Assembly (NCBI GenBank): GCA_002197545.1
Contig: NFUO01000548.1
Location: 1-64,000 of the forward strand
DNA from: Acidobacteria subdivision 2 bacterium RH1 MAG20
Lineage (GTDB): Bacteria; Acidobacteriota; Terriglobia; Terriglobales; Acidobacteriaceae
Direction: 5' to 3'
DNA length: 64,000 bases
The notes under the pieces were generated by a model, which saw only the letters and a program-made list of their open reading frames with translations, did not search any database and was not told the DNA's origin. Made by a program: the position numbers and the translations under genes. Below are positions 15,262-24,580 of the stretch, one piece after another. Numbering within the stretch: the stretch's first letter is position 1; every line of letters begins with the position of its first letter.

Positions 15262-18182
15262 CTTCTCTATGGCCAACTCGACTCGTAAAACGGACGAGGG
15301 CATATCTGTGGGTCATGCTATTGGCTGCTGCATCATGCAGCGTGATATACGCCCAACAGTCACCGCCTGCGTCCGGCCCGATAGCATCCACAGACGCCAA
15401 TACAACAAGTTTGAGCTCTGAGGGGACAACATCCGATAACACGCGCCTCGGCTCTCGCAGTTCGCTCACTGCCGGCCAGATCGACGCGATTCTGCAGCAG
15501 AAGCCTGAGGTTGTTATCGAGATTAAGTCGTTAGTAGCCGAGCGGCTTCAGCAGCAGGGCATCGACACGCAGGCCGACTCAATCAGCGACGAGATGCTCT
15601 ATCAACAAATCAGTTCCAGTTCCGCTCTACGCAGCACCATCACTTTATGGCTCCGCGCCCGCGGATATATCTCGAACACTGATCTCCAACGTTTGCTGAC
15701 GGAAGGCGGCGATGACGGAGCCTTGTCATTTACGCAGCCCTTCGACTCGCTCACACAGATGCCTGGTTCCGATCTGTTGAAAATGGAACCTTCCTTTGGT
15801 AGCAACATGGTTGGGACACCGCTCAACGATAACTCTTCACTTCGACCAGAGGTAACCCACAACCCAATAACCCAACCATCCAGAGAGGGCGACAAGCGAG
15901 GACGCAATATTACCGACAATCCTGAAGTTTTGCGTCTTCCCACTCCCTATAATCTGCTTTCGCTGCGCGACCTTTACACACAAGTTCCGGACGACAGCGT
16001 TAAGCTTAAGCGCTTCGGCAGCGAAGTCTTTCTCAATCGCGATGTAACATCAGCGGGTCGTAACGGTCTCGCTTCAAGTTCTATGCCCATCGATGTCCCG
16101 GTGGGCCCCGATTATGTCCTTGGCACAGGCGATGGCCTGATGATCAATCTCTCGGGAGGTATCTCGCAGAGTTTGAATAGAGTCATCGATCGTGAGGGAA
16201 AAGTTGTTTTGCCCGAGGCCGGTCCACTTGTTGTTTCTGGTCTTACGCTACAACAAGCCCAGTCGGCTATCGAAAACGCACTGAAGCGACAGTTCCATAA
16301 TGCGCACGTTGATGTCAGTGTCGCTCGTCTACGCTCAGTGCGTGTCTATGTTGTGGGAGACGTACAGCGTCCGGGAGCCTACGAGCTCAACTCGCTCTCG
16401 ACACCTCTTAACGCGCTTTATGCTGCCGGAGGCCCCACCAGCATTGGCTCACTCCGCTTTGTGCGTCACTATCGAGGCAAGCAACTCATCCGTGAGATCG
16501 ATCTGTATGACTTTTTATTGCATGGTGTCCGCATGGATGACGAGCGCCTGGAGGCTGGAGACACTCTTCTTGTGCCGCCAGCCGGTCCGCAGGTCGCGGT
16601 CACAGGCATGGTCAAACGGCCAGCCATCTATGAGCTTAAGGGCAGCTCGACTCTAAACGATGTGCTGGAAGATGCCGGAGGAGCGACGGTTGCAGCTGCT
16701 TTGGACCACATCACGATCGATCGCATTCAAGCGGACCAGCGTCGCGAGACGGTTAGCTTTAATCTTCCGTCGCCTGGCACGCCGGAGTCCACTCTTAAGG
16801 CCCTTTCTTCCTTCTCTGTAAAAGATGGAGATCGTATTCGAGTGGCGTCCATTTTGTCATACAGCAAGAGCGCCATCTACGTGCAAGGTCACGTTGCTCG
16901 GCCTGGCAAGTATGCCTATCGCGAAGGCATGCAGCTTAGCGATGTCATTCGGAGCTATCAGGACCTTCTGCCGGAGCCCGCCGTCAAAGGGGATATCGTG
17001 CGACTGGTGCCACCGGACCTGCATCCGGAGACCATTCAATTTAATTTGGCTGACGTGCTGATAGGGAACAGCAACATTGCGCTCCAACCCTTCGATACCA
17101 TTCGCATCTTCGGAAGGTACGAGGTTGATTCGCCCCAGGTGACCATTCGAGGCGAAGTGCTGCGCCCGGGGACATATGCACTTTCACAGGGAATGACCGC
17201 AGCCCAGCTCGTCAGAATGGCTGGCGGCTTTAAGCGCGACGCGCTGCTTGAAAACGCCGATCTGGCGAGCTACACCATTCAGGACGACAAGAAGGTTATT
17301 AGCCAACGAACGACGATCAATATAGGCACAGTTGTGAAGGACGGTGATTCCACAACTGACGTTTCGCTAAAGCCTGGCGACGTTCTCACGATTCATCAAC
17401 TATCTGGCTGGAATGACATCGGCGCTTCTATCACCCTCAAAGGCGAGGTTACCTACCCGGGGAGCTACGGGCTACAGGATGGGGAGCGGCTTAGCTCTGT
17501 GCTGCATCGTGCAGGCGGCTTCCGCGATGCTGCTTATCCTATCGGAGCTGTTCTGGTGCGAACGCAGGTACGTGAGTTGGAAGAGAAGAGCCGTGACGAA
17601 CTCATTCGACAGATTGAGACGACCTCAGCTTCAGCTCGTCTCGCGCCTAACCTTACCGGCCAGGATCAGACGGGGGTTGTTCAAGCGGCAGCTCAACAGC
17701 AGAAGGAGGTTCTCCAAAGGCTGCGCAGCCAACCGGCAAGTGGGCGCATGGTGATTCACATCAGCGCCGATATCAATAGCTGGGCCGACACTCCGGCCGA
17801 CATTGAACTGCGCAGCGGCGATGTGATTACTGTGCCCAAGCGACCAGGGTTCGTACTGGTGACAGGGCAGGTCTATAACGCGTCTGCCATTACTTTCGTT
17901 CCTGGTAAAAACGCTGGCTGGTACCTCCGTCGAGCAGGTGGAACAAACGATGTCGCTAATCGCAAGGAGATTTTTATCATTCGAGCAAATGGCTCTGTTG
18001 TCGGTAGACGCTCCGGAGAATGGTATGAGCACGATGTACTCTCCACCCGTCTCGATCCCGGTGATGTCGTTGTTGTCCCGCAGAAAATCATTGGCGGCTC
18101 ACTCTTCTGGCGGAACCTTCTAACAATCGCACAGTTATCTTCTTCTATTGCCTTTACTGCCGCAGTTGCCGGTGTTTTCTAG
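15258..18182 (+). CDS. Polysaccharide export protein with multiple SLBB domains (Wza-like)
   Basis: This ~974-residue outer-membrane polysaccharide export (OPX) protein has a signal peptide ending IYAQQ. The polysaccharide-export domain is near VGPDYVLGTGDGLMINLSGG, followed by a chain of SLBB domains, each marked by a pattern such as VYVVGDVQRPGAYEL, VAVTGMVKRPAIYEL, VTIRGEVLRPGTYAL or ITLKGEVTYPGSYGL. The C-terminal segment, LLTIAQLSSSIAFTAAVAGVF, is hydrophobic and may cross the membrane. It is far longer than E. coli Wza (about 380 residues), like other many-SLBB export proteins. The start at 15258 overlaps the preceding stop by ATGA. Confidence 0.9.
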   Translation: MTSLWPTRLVKRTRAYLWVMLLAAASCSVIYAQQSPPASGPIASTDANTTSLSSEGTTSDNTRLGSRSSLTAGQIDAILQQKPEVVIEIKSLVAERLQQQGIDTQADSISDEMLYQQISSSSALRSTITLWLRARGYISNTDLQRLLTEGGDDGALSFTQPFDSLTQMPGSDLLKMEPSFGSNMVGTPLNDNSSLRPEVTHNPITQPSREGDKRGRNITDNPEVLRLPTPYNLLSLRDLYTQVPDDSVKLKRFGSEVFLNRDVTSAGRNGLASSSMPIDVPVGPDYVLGTGDGLMINLSGGISQSLNRVIDREGKVVLPEAGPLVVSGLTLQQAQSAIENALKRQFHNAHVDVSVARLRSVRVYVVGDVQRPGAYELNSLSTPLNALYAAGGPTSIGSLRFVRHYRGKQLIREIDLYDFLLHGVRMDDERLEAGDTLLVPPAGPQVAVTGMVKRPAIYELKGSSTLNDVLEDAGGATVAAALDHITIDRIQADQRRETVSFNLPSPGTPESTLKALSSFSVKDGDRIRVASILSYSKSAIYVQGHVARPGKYAYREGMQLSDVIRSYQDLLPEPAVKGDIVRLVPPDLHPETIQFNLADVLIGNSNIALQPFDTIRIFGRYEVDSPQVTIRGEVLRPGTYALSQGMTAAQLVRMAGGFKRDALLENADLASYTIQDDKKVISQRTTINIGTVVKDGDSTTDVSLKPGDVLTIHQLSGWNDIGASITLKGEVTYPGSYGLQDGERLSSVLHRAGGFRDAAYPIGAVLVRTQVRELEEKSRDELIRQIETTSASARLAPNLTGQDQTGVVQAAAQQQKEVLQRLRSQPASGRMVIHISADINSWADTPADIELRSGDVITVPKRPGFVLVTGQVYNASAITFVPGKNAGWYLRRAGGTNDVANRKEIFIIRANGSVVGRRSGEWYEHDVLSTRLDPGDVVVVPQKIIGGSLFWRNLLTIAQLSSSIAFTAAVAGVF

Positions 18183-18187
18183 TTCCT

Positions 18188-18508
18188 ATGCTCAGGTTTG
18201 TCATGCTGCTGCTTTTTCCACTTACGCCAACGCAAGGCCAGACACAGCCAGAGGTCGGCCTGTGTGCGCTGAGCAAGATGAGGAGTAGACAAGAGGTAAA
18301 TGCGAACTTGGAATTTCTCCGCGGTGGGAATCTTCGCGGCACTCATTTCACTGCAGATTTCGCGTTACGGCCAGACTGGCAGTTGCGTGCGGTCACGCAA
18401 GTGGAGCGATGGAGGTTCCCCCTTTTTTCAGATCGCATCGCGAATGCCCTGAGAGGCACTCTTCAACTCTCTTACTGGTACTGGTCTCCAGCGAGGAAAC
18501 ACAAATGA
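18188..18508 (+). CDS. Short secreted protein resembling only the C-terminal end of Wzi capsule-assembly proteins
   Basis: This 106-residue protein has a signal-peptide-like start (MLRFVMLLLFPLTPTQGQ) and then a segment, LRGTHFTADFALRPDWQLR with VERWRFPLFSDRIANAL, that resembles the last strands of Wzi-type outer-membrane capsule-assembly proteins. Wzi proteins are several hundred residues long, so most of the barrel is missing. It is coupled on both sides (5 bases after the export gene, ATGA overlap with the Wzz-like gene), which suggests it is still translated. It is either a remnant of a deleted wzi gene or a reduced protein; the family likeness is my recognition, not a database result. 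Confidence 0.5.
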   Translation: MLRFVMLLLFPLTPTQGQTQPEVGLCALSKMRSRQEVNANLEFLRGGNLRGTHFTADFALRPDWQLRAVTQVERWRFPLFSDRIANALRGTLQLSYWYWSPARKHK

Positions 18509-19806
18509 ATGACGTAGAGAACATCATGGCGTCATCAGCCTCACAGTCCGCTGCCCAGGCCAACTGGGTAACGAACGCCACGTTGCTGTGGGAGCATCGG
18601 AGCTTGCTGGCGCGTGTCACCGGAACTGCTTTGATCGTAAGCGCGCTTATCGTATTCCTCATTCCCAAGCGATACGAATCTGTGGCGCGCCTGATGCCGC
18701 CGGAGCAACCCAGTTCCGGCGCCGCAATGCTTGCTGCGATTGCGGGCCGTTCTGTGGGCGGTTTGGGGAACTTCGCCAACCTCGCCGGGAATCTCTTCGG
18801 CGGCAGAACGTCAGGCGCACTCTTCATAGATCTTCTCCGCAGCCGAACCATTAGCGATCATCTCATCGATCGTTTCGATCTGCAAAAGACCTATCGTAAG
18901 CTCTATCGCGTCGACACCGTGAAGTACCTTGCGCACCGCACCACGATCGTAGAAGACAAGAAAAGCGGGGTGATTACCCTCACCTTCACCGATACTGACC
19001 CACAGCGCGCCCGCGCAATAACACAGGCATATCTCGACGAGCTAAACAGCATCATCACTCGTTCCAATACTTCCTCTGCTCGACGAGAGAGGGAGTTCAT
19101 TGAGAAGCGTCTCGTTAGTGTTCACGCAGAATTGGAGGATGCGGAAAAGAATCTAAGTAGTTTTTCCAGCACGCATACCATGCTTGACGTCAAAGAGCAG
19201 ACACATGCAATGGTTGATGCTGCCGCAAAACTTCAAGCGGAACTCATTGTTGGACAATCGGAACTCGATTCACTCAATCAGATATATGGCCCTGAAAATG
19301 TTCGCGTCAGGGCTGCGCAAGCCCGTATCGCCAGTCTGCAACGCGAACTGGCCAAATTAAGCGGTAGCAGTGCGGCAATATCTGAGGAGGCAAACACAAA
19401 CTCCGGCCAGAACGACGAAAGTCTGTATCCCTCTCTTCGTCAGCTCCCACGTCTTGCAGTCCCCTATGCAGATTTATATCGTCGCGTCCGCATTCAGGAG
19501 ACTGTCTTCGAGCTGCTCTCGCAACAATACGAGATGGCCCGCATCCAGGAGGCCAAAGATACGCCCGTAGTCAGCATCATCGATCCGCCCCTGGTCGCCG
19601 AAAAGAAGTCATTCCCTCCGCGCCTTCTAGCCATTCTCTTGCTCTCTCTATTCTCAGCGGCGGGTACATCTGCCTTCATCCTTGCCCGCTATTTTTGGAA
19701 TCAGGTTAGTCCTACAGATCCGCGCAGGCTTCTCGCGCAGCAGATTGCCGATAGCTTCAACGCGCAGATAAGGCGCCTTTCTCCACAGAGTAGAGGTGCC
19801 CAGTGA
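18505..19806 (+). CDS. Wzz-family polysaccharide co-polymerase (no kinase domain)
   Basis: This ~433-residue inner-membrane protein has two transmembrane segments (about residues 43-60, TALIVSALIVFLIP, and near 385-410, LLAILLLSLFSAAGTSAFIL). Between them lies a long periplasmic coiled coil (residues ~195-300), the layout of Wzz/GumC chain-length regulators. The Wzz domain starts at KRYESVARLMPPEQ. It ends without a Walker kinase, so no BY-kinase is fused. The start at 18505 overlaps the upstream stop by ATGA. It would control the chain length of the polymer exported by the SLBB protein. Confidence 0.9.
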   Translation: MNDVENIMASSASQSAAQANWVTNATLLWEHRSLLARVTGTALIVSALIVFLIPKRYESVARLMPPEQPSSGAAMLAAIAGRSVGGLGNFANLAGNLFGGRTSGALFIDLLRSRTISDHLIDRFDLQKTYRKLYRVDTVKYLAHRTTIVEDKKSGVITLTFTDTDPQRARAITQAYLDELNSIITRSNTSSARREREFIEKRLVSVHAELEDAEKNLSSFSSTHTMLDVKEQTHAMVDAAAKLQAELIVGQSELDSLNQIYGPENVRVRAAQARIASLQRELAKLSGSSAAISEEANTNSGQNDESLYPSLRQLPRLAVPYADLYRRVRIQETVFELLSQQYEMARIQEAKDTPVVSIIDPPLVAEKKSFPPRLLAILLLSLFSAAGTSAFILARYFWNQVSPTDPRRLLAQQIADSFNAQIRRLSPQSRGAQ

Positions 19807-21128
19807 AAGCGCACCTATCCAACGCTGCTTACGGTGTATTCGACTACGCGGCGCACCCGGTAGGAATGCTTCTGGTTGCTCCGGTGTTGCTGCATCATTT
19901 GGGAACCGCTCAGTATGGCGTGTGGGTGGTGGCCACAGCCGCCGTGAGCGCAGGAAGCATCGTAGCTTCAGGTTTCGGCGATGCAAATATTCAGTACATT
20001 GCCAGCCTTCACAGCAGAGGAGAGGCTGCGGCGGTGCAGCGAGCCGTTCGCAGCACGATGGGCATCAATCTGCTTCTTGGTGCGACGCTCGCGCTGGCTT
20101 TTTGGATGCTGTCATCTCTGCTTGCCAGGCACGTTGCACCGATCAATCTCAGATTGCAAATCGCATGCCTTTGGTCACTGCGTATTGCCAGCTTGTTGAT
20201 GCTGGTGCGCGCGATTGAGAGCGTCTGTATAAGTACGCAGCGGGCCTTTGAACGTTATGGCGTCGCGGTACGCGTCAGCATCCTGGCTCGCCTTCTTACG
20301 CTGGCCGTTGCCGTCCTGCTCGCCTACTGCGGGCTCGGTGTGATCAGCATCATGGCAGCCACGGCTGTGTCCATGGTTCTGGGAACGGCGGTTCAGCTCG
20401 TTGGACTCAAGCAGCATCTCGACGTGGAATCGTTGTTGCCCTCGTTCGATCGTGCCGCTACAACTGCGCTGTTCGGCTTTGGCATCTTCAGTTGGCTACA
20501 GGCAGTTTCAGGCGTCATCTTCAGCCAGTCAGACCGGCTGATTCTGGGTGCCTCGTTAGGAGCGACGTCCGTTACGGCCTACGCACTTTGCGTGCAGATG
20601 GCACAGCCTATTTATGGCATCGCTGCGTCGGGGCTACATTTCCTATTTCCATACCTTTCGGGCCGTCAAGCTACAACGCCACTGCCATCCCTGAAGAAAA
20701 CGATTCTGATTGCCTTCACAATTAACTTATTTCTGGTCTCGGCGGAGACGGCTGCAGCCCTTCTCTTTGGCCGCGCTGTTCTTCGCATTTGGGTGGGGGA
20801 GGAAATTGCCCAGAACGCTTCTTTGGTGCTCGCGCCAATTGTCTGGAGCTTTGCGCTACTCGGTTTGAATGTCACCGGCTACTACACCATGCTTGCGCTG
20901 GGCCATGTACGTGCGGTGACCTGGCTCAACTTCGCGGGCGGAGCTGCAATGCTGTTCATGATGGCGCTGCTACTGCCGCGCATGGGCATTCATGGCATTG
21001 CCGTGGCTCGTCTCTTTTATGGCCTGAGCGCCCTGTTCATCTATCTTCCGCTCATTCGTCTCTTGCGCGATAAGAGCGGCGCGCATCAGCCTGTGTCGGG
21101 CACCTATCCGATCTGCGAGGACTTATGA
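19803..21128 (+). CDS. Wzx-type polysaccharide flippase
   Basis: This 441-residue inner-membrane protein has about 12-14 hydrophobic segments, typical of the MOP/Wzx superfamily, which flips lipid-linked oligosaccharide units to the periplasm. The N-terminus YGVFDYAAHPVGMLLVAPVLL and the segment LGTAQYGVWVVATAAVSAGS match the family start. It begins with GTG at 19803, overlapping the preceding stop as GTGA, and its own stop overlaps the next gene by ATGA. Confidence 0.87.
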   Translation: MKAHLSNAAYGVFDYAAHPVGMLLVAPVLLHHLGTAQYGVWVVATAAVSAGSIVASGFGDANIQYIASLHSRGEAAAVQRAVRSTMGINLLLGATLALAFWMLSSLLARHVAPINLRLQIACLWSLRIASLLMLVRAIESVCISTQRAFERYGVAVRVSILARLLTLAVAVLLAYCGLGVISIMAATAVSMVLGTAVQLVGLKQHLDVESLLPSFDRAATTALFGFGIFSWLQAVSGVIFSQSDRLILGASLGATSVTAYALCVQMAQPIYGIAASGLHFLFPYLSGRQATTPLPSLKKTILIAFTINLFLVSAETAAALLFGRAVLRIWVGEEIAQNASLVLAPIVWSFALLGLNVTGYYTMLALGHVRAVTWLNFAGGAAMLFMMALLLPRMGIHGIAVARLFYGLSALFIYLPLIRLLRDKSGAHQPVSGTYPICEDL

Positions 21129-22333
21129 ACGCCAGTATTGGAACGATGGAGGTATCGGCTGTACGTAGCCAGCAGATGATGCCGCTCCCAGGAGTGGTGG
21201 GTTTCTACTTCGGCTTCCGTCTTTGTATCTCGTACCTTTTTTTTCAATCCGATCCGCAGACTGGAGCCGCAGTAAGCATAGTCCTGAACTTCTTCTTATT
21301 CGCCATTGTCGTGTTTCACTCGCTCGGTGCTGCACCTATCACCCTCGCCTCGACACTGCGCGTCCCGTGTTTCCGCTGGGTGATGGCCTTTCTCAGCTTT
21401 TCCTTATGTAGCCTGATTTGGAGTGTCACGGTTTCCGTCATTGTCGCCTTCGCCTATTGGTGTGGGATGGCGGCAGACGTTGCGATGGTCGTTCTGCTGC
21501 TTCGCACTGGACCCGCGGACAGGATGTCTGCTGCTCTCATGAAAGGGTATGTTTGCGGAGCTTGGTTCATCGCTCTGGTCGCATGGCTATCGCCAACCAT
21601 GCAGGATCTTCGGCCTGGAGATAACGATTTTTTCAGCCCAAATGCTATTGGCTTTACCTGCGCGTTCGGAGTATTTCTGGCCCAATATCTGAACCGATCT
21701 ATAGGGCGCTGGAAGGTTTCCGCAATTTTTCTGAGCATTACGCTATTGCGCAGTCTCAGCAAAACCACCATCGTTGCATTTCTAATAAGCGAAGCGCTTT
21801 TACTTCTACACGACAAATCGATAAACCGCAGACAAAAGATAACGCTCGCCGTGGCTTCCATACTTGTCATCGCAGCATTCTGGGGTCTGATTGCGGCCTA
21901 TTATTCGGTCTACACGAACGCCGGCAATGAAGCCGAAACGCTCACTGGCCGGATAGGCATCTGGGCGTTTGTGTTTGAGCGATCTCTCGATCGGCCGTGG
22001 ATAGGTCACGGTTTCCACTCCTTTCGCAACGTCATACCACCCTTCGGAACATTTGAAGCCTGGCACGCGCACAACGAACTTCTCCAGCAGTTTTATGCCT
22101 ATGGAGTAACAGGCGTATTGCTGATGATCTCTCTATACGTCAGTTTCTATCGCCAGCTCAAGCGTCTTGCTCCACCTTCGTTGAAGCCGCTTCTCTTTAG
22201 CCTGCTTGTCTTTATTCTCGTGCGCGGAATGGGGGATACGGAGCGTTTCGATCTCTCCTTCCCCTTATGGTCGATCGCATTGATCAGTCTGACGCTGGCG
22301 CTACCCAACTCATCGCGCGAGGTGGGAGTATGA
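21125..22333 (+). CDS. O-antigen ligase/polymerase (Wzy/WaaL family) membrane protein
   Basis: This 402-residue inner-membrane protein has about ten hydrophobic segments. The Wzy_C-type region contains TGRIGIWAFVFERSLDRPWI then GHGFHSFRN and the periplasmic-loop histidine motif AWHAHNELLQQFYAYGVTG. These are signatures of O-antigen polymerases and ligases, and in this context polymerisation of the exopolysaccharide is the likelier role. It overlaps the genes on both sides by ATGA, including a 26-codon open frame downstream. Confidence 0.88.
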   Translation: MNASIGTMEVSAVRSQQMMPLPGVVGFYFGFRLCISYLFFQSDPQTGAAVSIVLNFFLFAIVVFHSLGAAPITLASTLRVPCFRWVMAFLSFSLCSLIWSVTVSVIVAFAYWCGMAADVAMVVLLLRTGPADRMSAALMKGYVCGAWFIALVAWLSPTMQDLRPGDNDFFSPNAIGFTCAFGVFLAQYLNRSIGRWKVSAIFLSITLLRSLSKTTIVAFLISEALLLLHDKSINRRQKITLAVASILVIAAFWGLIAAYYSVYTNAGNEAETLTGRIGIWAFVFERSLDRPWIGHGFHSFRNVIPPFGTFEAWHAHNELLQQFYAYGVTGVLLMISLYVSFYRQLKRLAPPSLKPLLFSLLVFILVRGMGDTERFDLSFPLWSIALISLTLALPNSSREVGV

Positions 22334-22410
22334 GATTCCTTCGCACACTCCAGCAACAAGACTCTGGGACATTCAGGCTAAGCTTGCAACGGAAAGTTGG
22401 CAACTCATGA
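22330..22410 (+). CDS. 26-codon bridging mini-ORF
   Basis: An open frame of 26 codons (starting MRFLRTLQQQDSG) begins in the ATGA that ends the Wzy gene and stops in the ATGA that starts the glycosyltransferase gene. The encoded peptide has no recognised domain. Because both of its ends use the 4-base overlap that joins the other genes of the operon, it would let ribosomes pass from one large gene to the next across a 73-base gap. It may be a coupling device or the last trace of a deleted gene. No protein evidence is available. Confidence 0.5.
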   Translation: MRFLRTLQQQDSGTFRLSLQRKVGNS

Positions 22411-23615
22411 AGATCGTCATCGCAGTTGTATCTTCGGCTACACACCTCTCGGGTGTTTCCCGCCACGCAGCCAATCTGGCTCGATGTCTGCTAACGCGTG
22501 CCGATGTGCGGGCCGTCCATCTGATCGTAGCTCGGTGGCAGTACGATTCTCTGTACGAAGCGTTGCCGCAAGATGATCCAAGATTGCACATCCATTCCGT
22601 CAGTCTCGGAGCTAGCGCGCTAAGCCGCAATCTTTGGTACTACTTGAAACTCCCTGTTCTCGCCAAACAACTCAAGGCAGATATAGTTCATCTGGCCTAT
22701 CCCGTTCCGCTGAATCGGCGAGCCTTTCACTGCTCTACAGTCGTCACTCTTCACGACCTCTACCCTTATGACATTCCTGCCAACTTCGGTTTCCCAAAGG
22801 TGTTGGTCAACAGGCTCATTCTGCGGCAGTGCCTGTGCTCTGCGGACGCTATCGCGTGCGTCTCCGAGAGCACCTTACGCCAGCTCGATATTTATGCTCC
22901 GCGGCTCGAGTTGCAAAAGGCAGTTACTATCTACAACTGCGTTGAGCCTGGTCCACCCATGGCTACGCAGAGCCCGCTTCCAAGCTGGCATGGGGAACCC
23001 TTCATTCTTCTTGTTGCGCAACACCGGCGCAACAAGAACATCTTGCTTGCCTTGCAGGTCTTTCATCGTTTGCTCCGCAGTGGGGAAATCTGTTCCACGG
23101 GATTGCTTGTCGTCATTGGTATTGAAGGGCCGGAAACTGTACGCATTCACCGCTTTATTCATGATGCTGGCCTAACGCGCCACGTCATCCTTCTTCACGG
23201 AGTTTCAGATGCAGGGCTGCAGTGGTGCTACGGGCACTGTGAGCTGCTTCTGGCCCCCTCCATCATCGAAGGCTTTGGACTCCCGGTAGTGGAAGCAATG
23301 CTTCATCGCTGCCGCATTGTGTGTTCCGATATACCCGCCTTTCGCGAGGTCGGTGGAACATACTGCCACTACGTTAAGCTGCAGCCCTCGGCATCGGCAG
23401 AGGACGCTTTCGTCCATGCCATTGAGCTTGCCCGCGAAAATATCAATCACCGCGTCCCCGTGACAGATCGTTTTTCCAGTCCGCATATCGCGGATGCTTA
23501 TCTGCAGCTCTATACCCGTCTGCGTAATGGCTGCTTTGCCAGTGGCACCTGCAGCCACTGTCATCTGGTTCCGTTGTTAGAAAGAGAGGGCAATTATGAA
23601 CGCCTTAATAAATAG
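22407..23615 (+). CDS. Glycosyltransferase, GT4-like (group 1)
   Basis: This 402-residue GT-B glycosyltransferase has an N-terminal acceptor domain with the glycine-containing loop near HLSGVSRHAANLAR and VVTLHDLYPYDIP. The C-terminal nucleotide-sugar domain has the EX7E-type motif in APSIIEGFGLPVVEAMLH. FILLVAQHRRNKNILLALQ is the usual start of the donor domain. It would add a sugar to the lipid-linked repeat unit in the cytoplasm; the sugar is unknown. It overlaps the mini-ORF by ATGA and the next gene by 20 bases. Confidence 0.88.
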   Translation: MKIVIAVVSSATHLSGVSRHAANLARCLLTRADVRAVHLIVARWQYDSLYEALPQDDPRLHIHSVSLGASALSRNLWYYLKLPVLAKQLKADIVHLAYPVPLNRRAFHCSTVVTLHDLYPYDIPANFGFPKVLVNRLILRQCLCSADAIACVSESTLRQLDIYAPRLELQKAVTIYNCVEPGPPMATQSPLPSWHGEPFILLVAQHRRNKNILLALQVFHRLLRSGEICSTGLLVVIGIEGPETVRIHRFIHDAGLTRHVILLHGVSDAGLQWCYGHCELLLAPSIIEGFGLPVVEAMLHRCRIVCSDIPAFREVGGTYCHYVKLQPSASAEDAFVHAIELARENINHRVPVTDRFSSPHIADAYLQLYTRLRNGCFASGTCSHCHLVPLLEREGNYERLNK

Positions 23616-24441
23616 TCGAAAAAAAGCGAACATACTCGGCATCCGCATCGATGCTGTCAACATGGAAGAAGCGCTTGAACGCATTGCGGTGGAGTTGCGT
23701 CAACGACGGAAGGGCTATGTGTGCCTTGCGGGTGTTCACGGAGTCATGGAAGCTCAGCGTGATCCAGCGCTGGCAGCGATCTATGCAGGTGCAGCACTTG
23801 CCGCACCCGATGGAATGCCAACAGTATGGATGGGGCGTCACCAAGGATTTAGAAAAATGGAACGGGTCGCGGGCCCCGATCTCATGCTGGAGGTAATCAG
23901 TCGGAAAGAATTCAAAGGCTACTCCCACTTTCTTTGCGGGGGAAAAGATGGCATCGCCTATGAACTCCAGGAAAAGCTTCTTGCTCGTTATCCGTCCGTG
24001 AAAATTGCTGGTATTTACACGCCGCCATTCGGGCCAATGCCGCATGCCCAGGAGATGGAATTTGTAGACATGGTTAACCGCTTGCAGCCTGATATTGTCT
24101 GGGTTGGCATCAGCACGCCTAAGCAGGAGCGCTTCATGGCCCGCTATCTTCCTTTGCTTGATACCACGCTCATGTTTGGGGTCGGAGCAGCTTTCGATTT
24201 TCATACAGGTCGTATCGCTGATTGTGCGGACTGGATTAAGCGGGCCGGATTGCAATGGCTTGACCGCCTCCTTCAAGACCCCAGGCACCTGTGGAAGCGC
24301 TACCTGCGCAATAATCCTCCGTTCCTCTTCTACAGCTTCCTGCAACTAACCGGTCTCAGAGTGTATTCGCTCCAGCCTCCTCCGGAACCACAGATCATTC
24401 CGTCACCGGTATGGAGCGAGGCTCGATCTTCATCTGAATAA
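23596..24441 (+). CDS. WecG/TagA/CpsF-family glycosyltransferase
   Basis: This 281-residue protein of the WecG/TagA/CpsF family (GT26) transfers a sugar such as N-acetylmannosamine or its uronic acid to a lipid-linked acceptor. Signatures are GYVCLAGVHGVMEAQRD, AAPDGMPTVWMGR, GPDLMLEV, VWVGISTPKQERFMA and MFGVGAAFDFHTGRI. The length is standard. It starts inside the preceding gene (20-base overlap) and is the last gene of the tightly coupled series; 139 bases separate it from the receptor gene. A donor of this type would make the polymer acidic or amino-sugar rich, but that is inference. Confidence 0.9.
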   Translation: MNALINSRKKANILGIRIDAVNMEEALERIAVELRQRRKGYVCLAGVHGVMEAQRDPALAAIYAGAALAAPDGMPTVWMGRHQGFRKMERVAGPDLMLEVISRKEFKGYSHFLCGGKDGIAYELQEKLLARYPSVKIAGIYTPPFGPMPHAQEMEFVDMVNRLQPDIVWVGISTPKQERFMARYLPLLDTTLMFGVGAAFDFHTGRIADCADWIKRAGLQWLDRLLQDPRHLWKRYLRNNPPFLFYSFLQLTGLRVYSLQPPPEPQIIPSPVWSEARSSSE

Positions 24442-24580
24442 ACATATTTTTGCCGCACTAACGGTTTGTAGAAGGACGCATCGCTGGATGCGAAATCGTG
24501 ACGAAATGCTGACAATTTGGTGACAACCCACTCGTCGCGCCTGCCTACACTTAGCCCTGTCGGCACTCGATACGTTCAAG
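24442..24580. promoter_or_regulatory. Gap with a small hairpin before the receptor gene
   Basis: The 139-base gap contains a 6-bp perfect inverted repeat, cgcatc-gctg-gatgcg (24477-24492), without a following T run. It is the only clear break in the plus-strand array between 15.3 and 29.8 kb, so a separate promoter for the receptor gene is likely here, but no convincing -35/-10 pair is recognised. Confidence 0.35.

Noticed and set aside
24477..24492. cgcatc-gctg-gatgcg as a terminator of the exopolysaccharide operon
   Set aside because: The stem is short and no T run follows.
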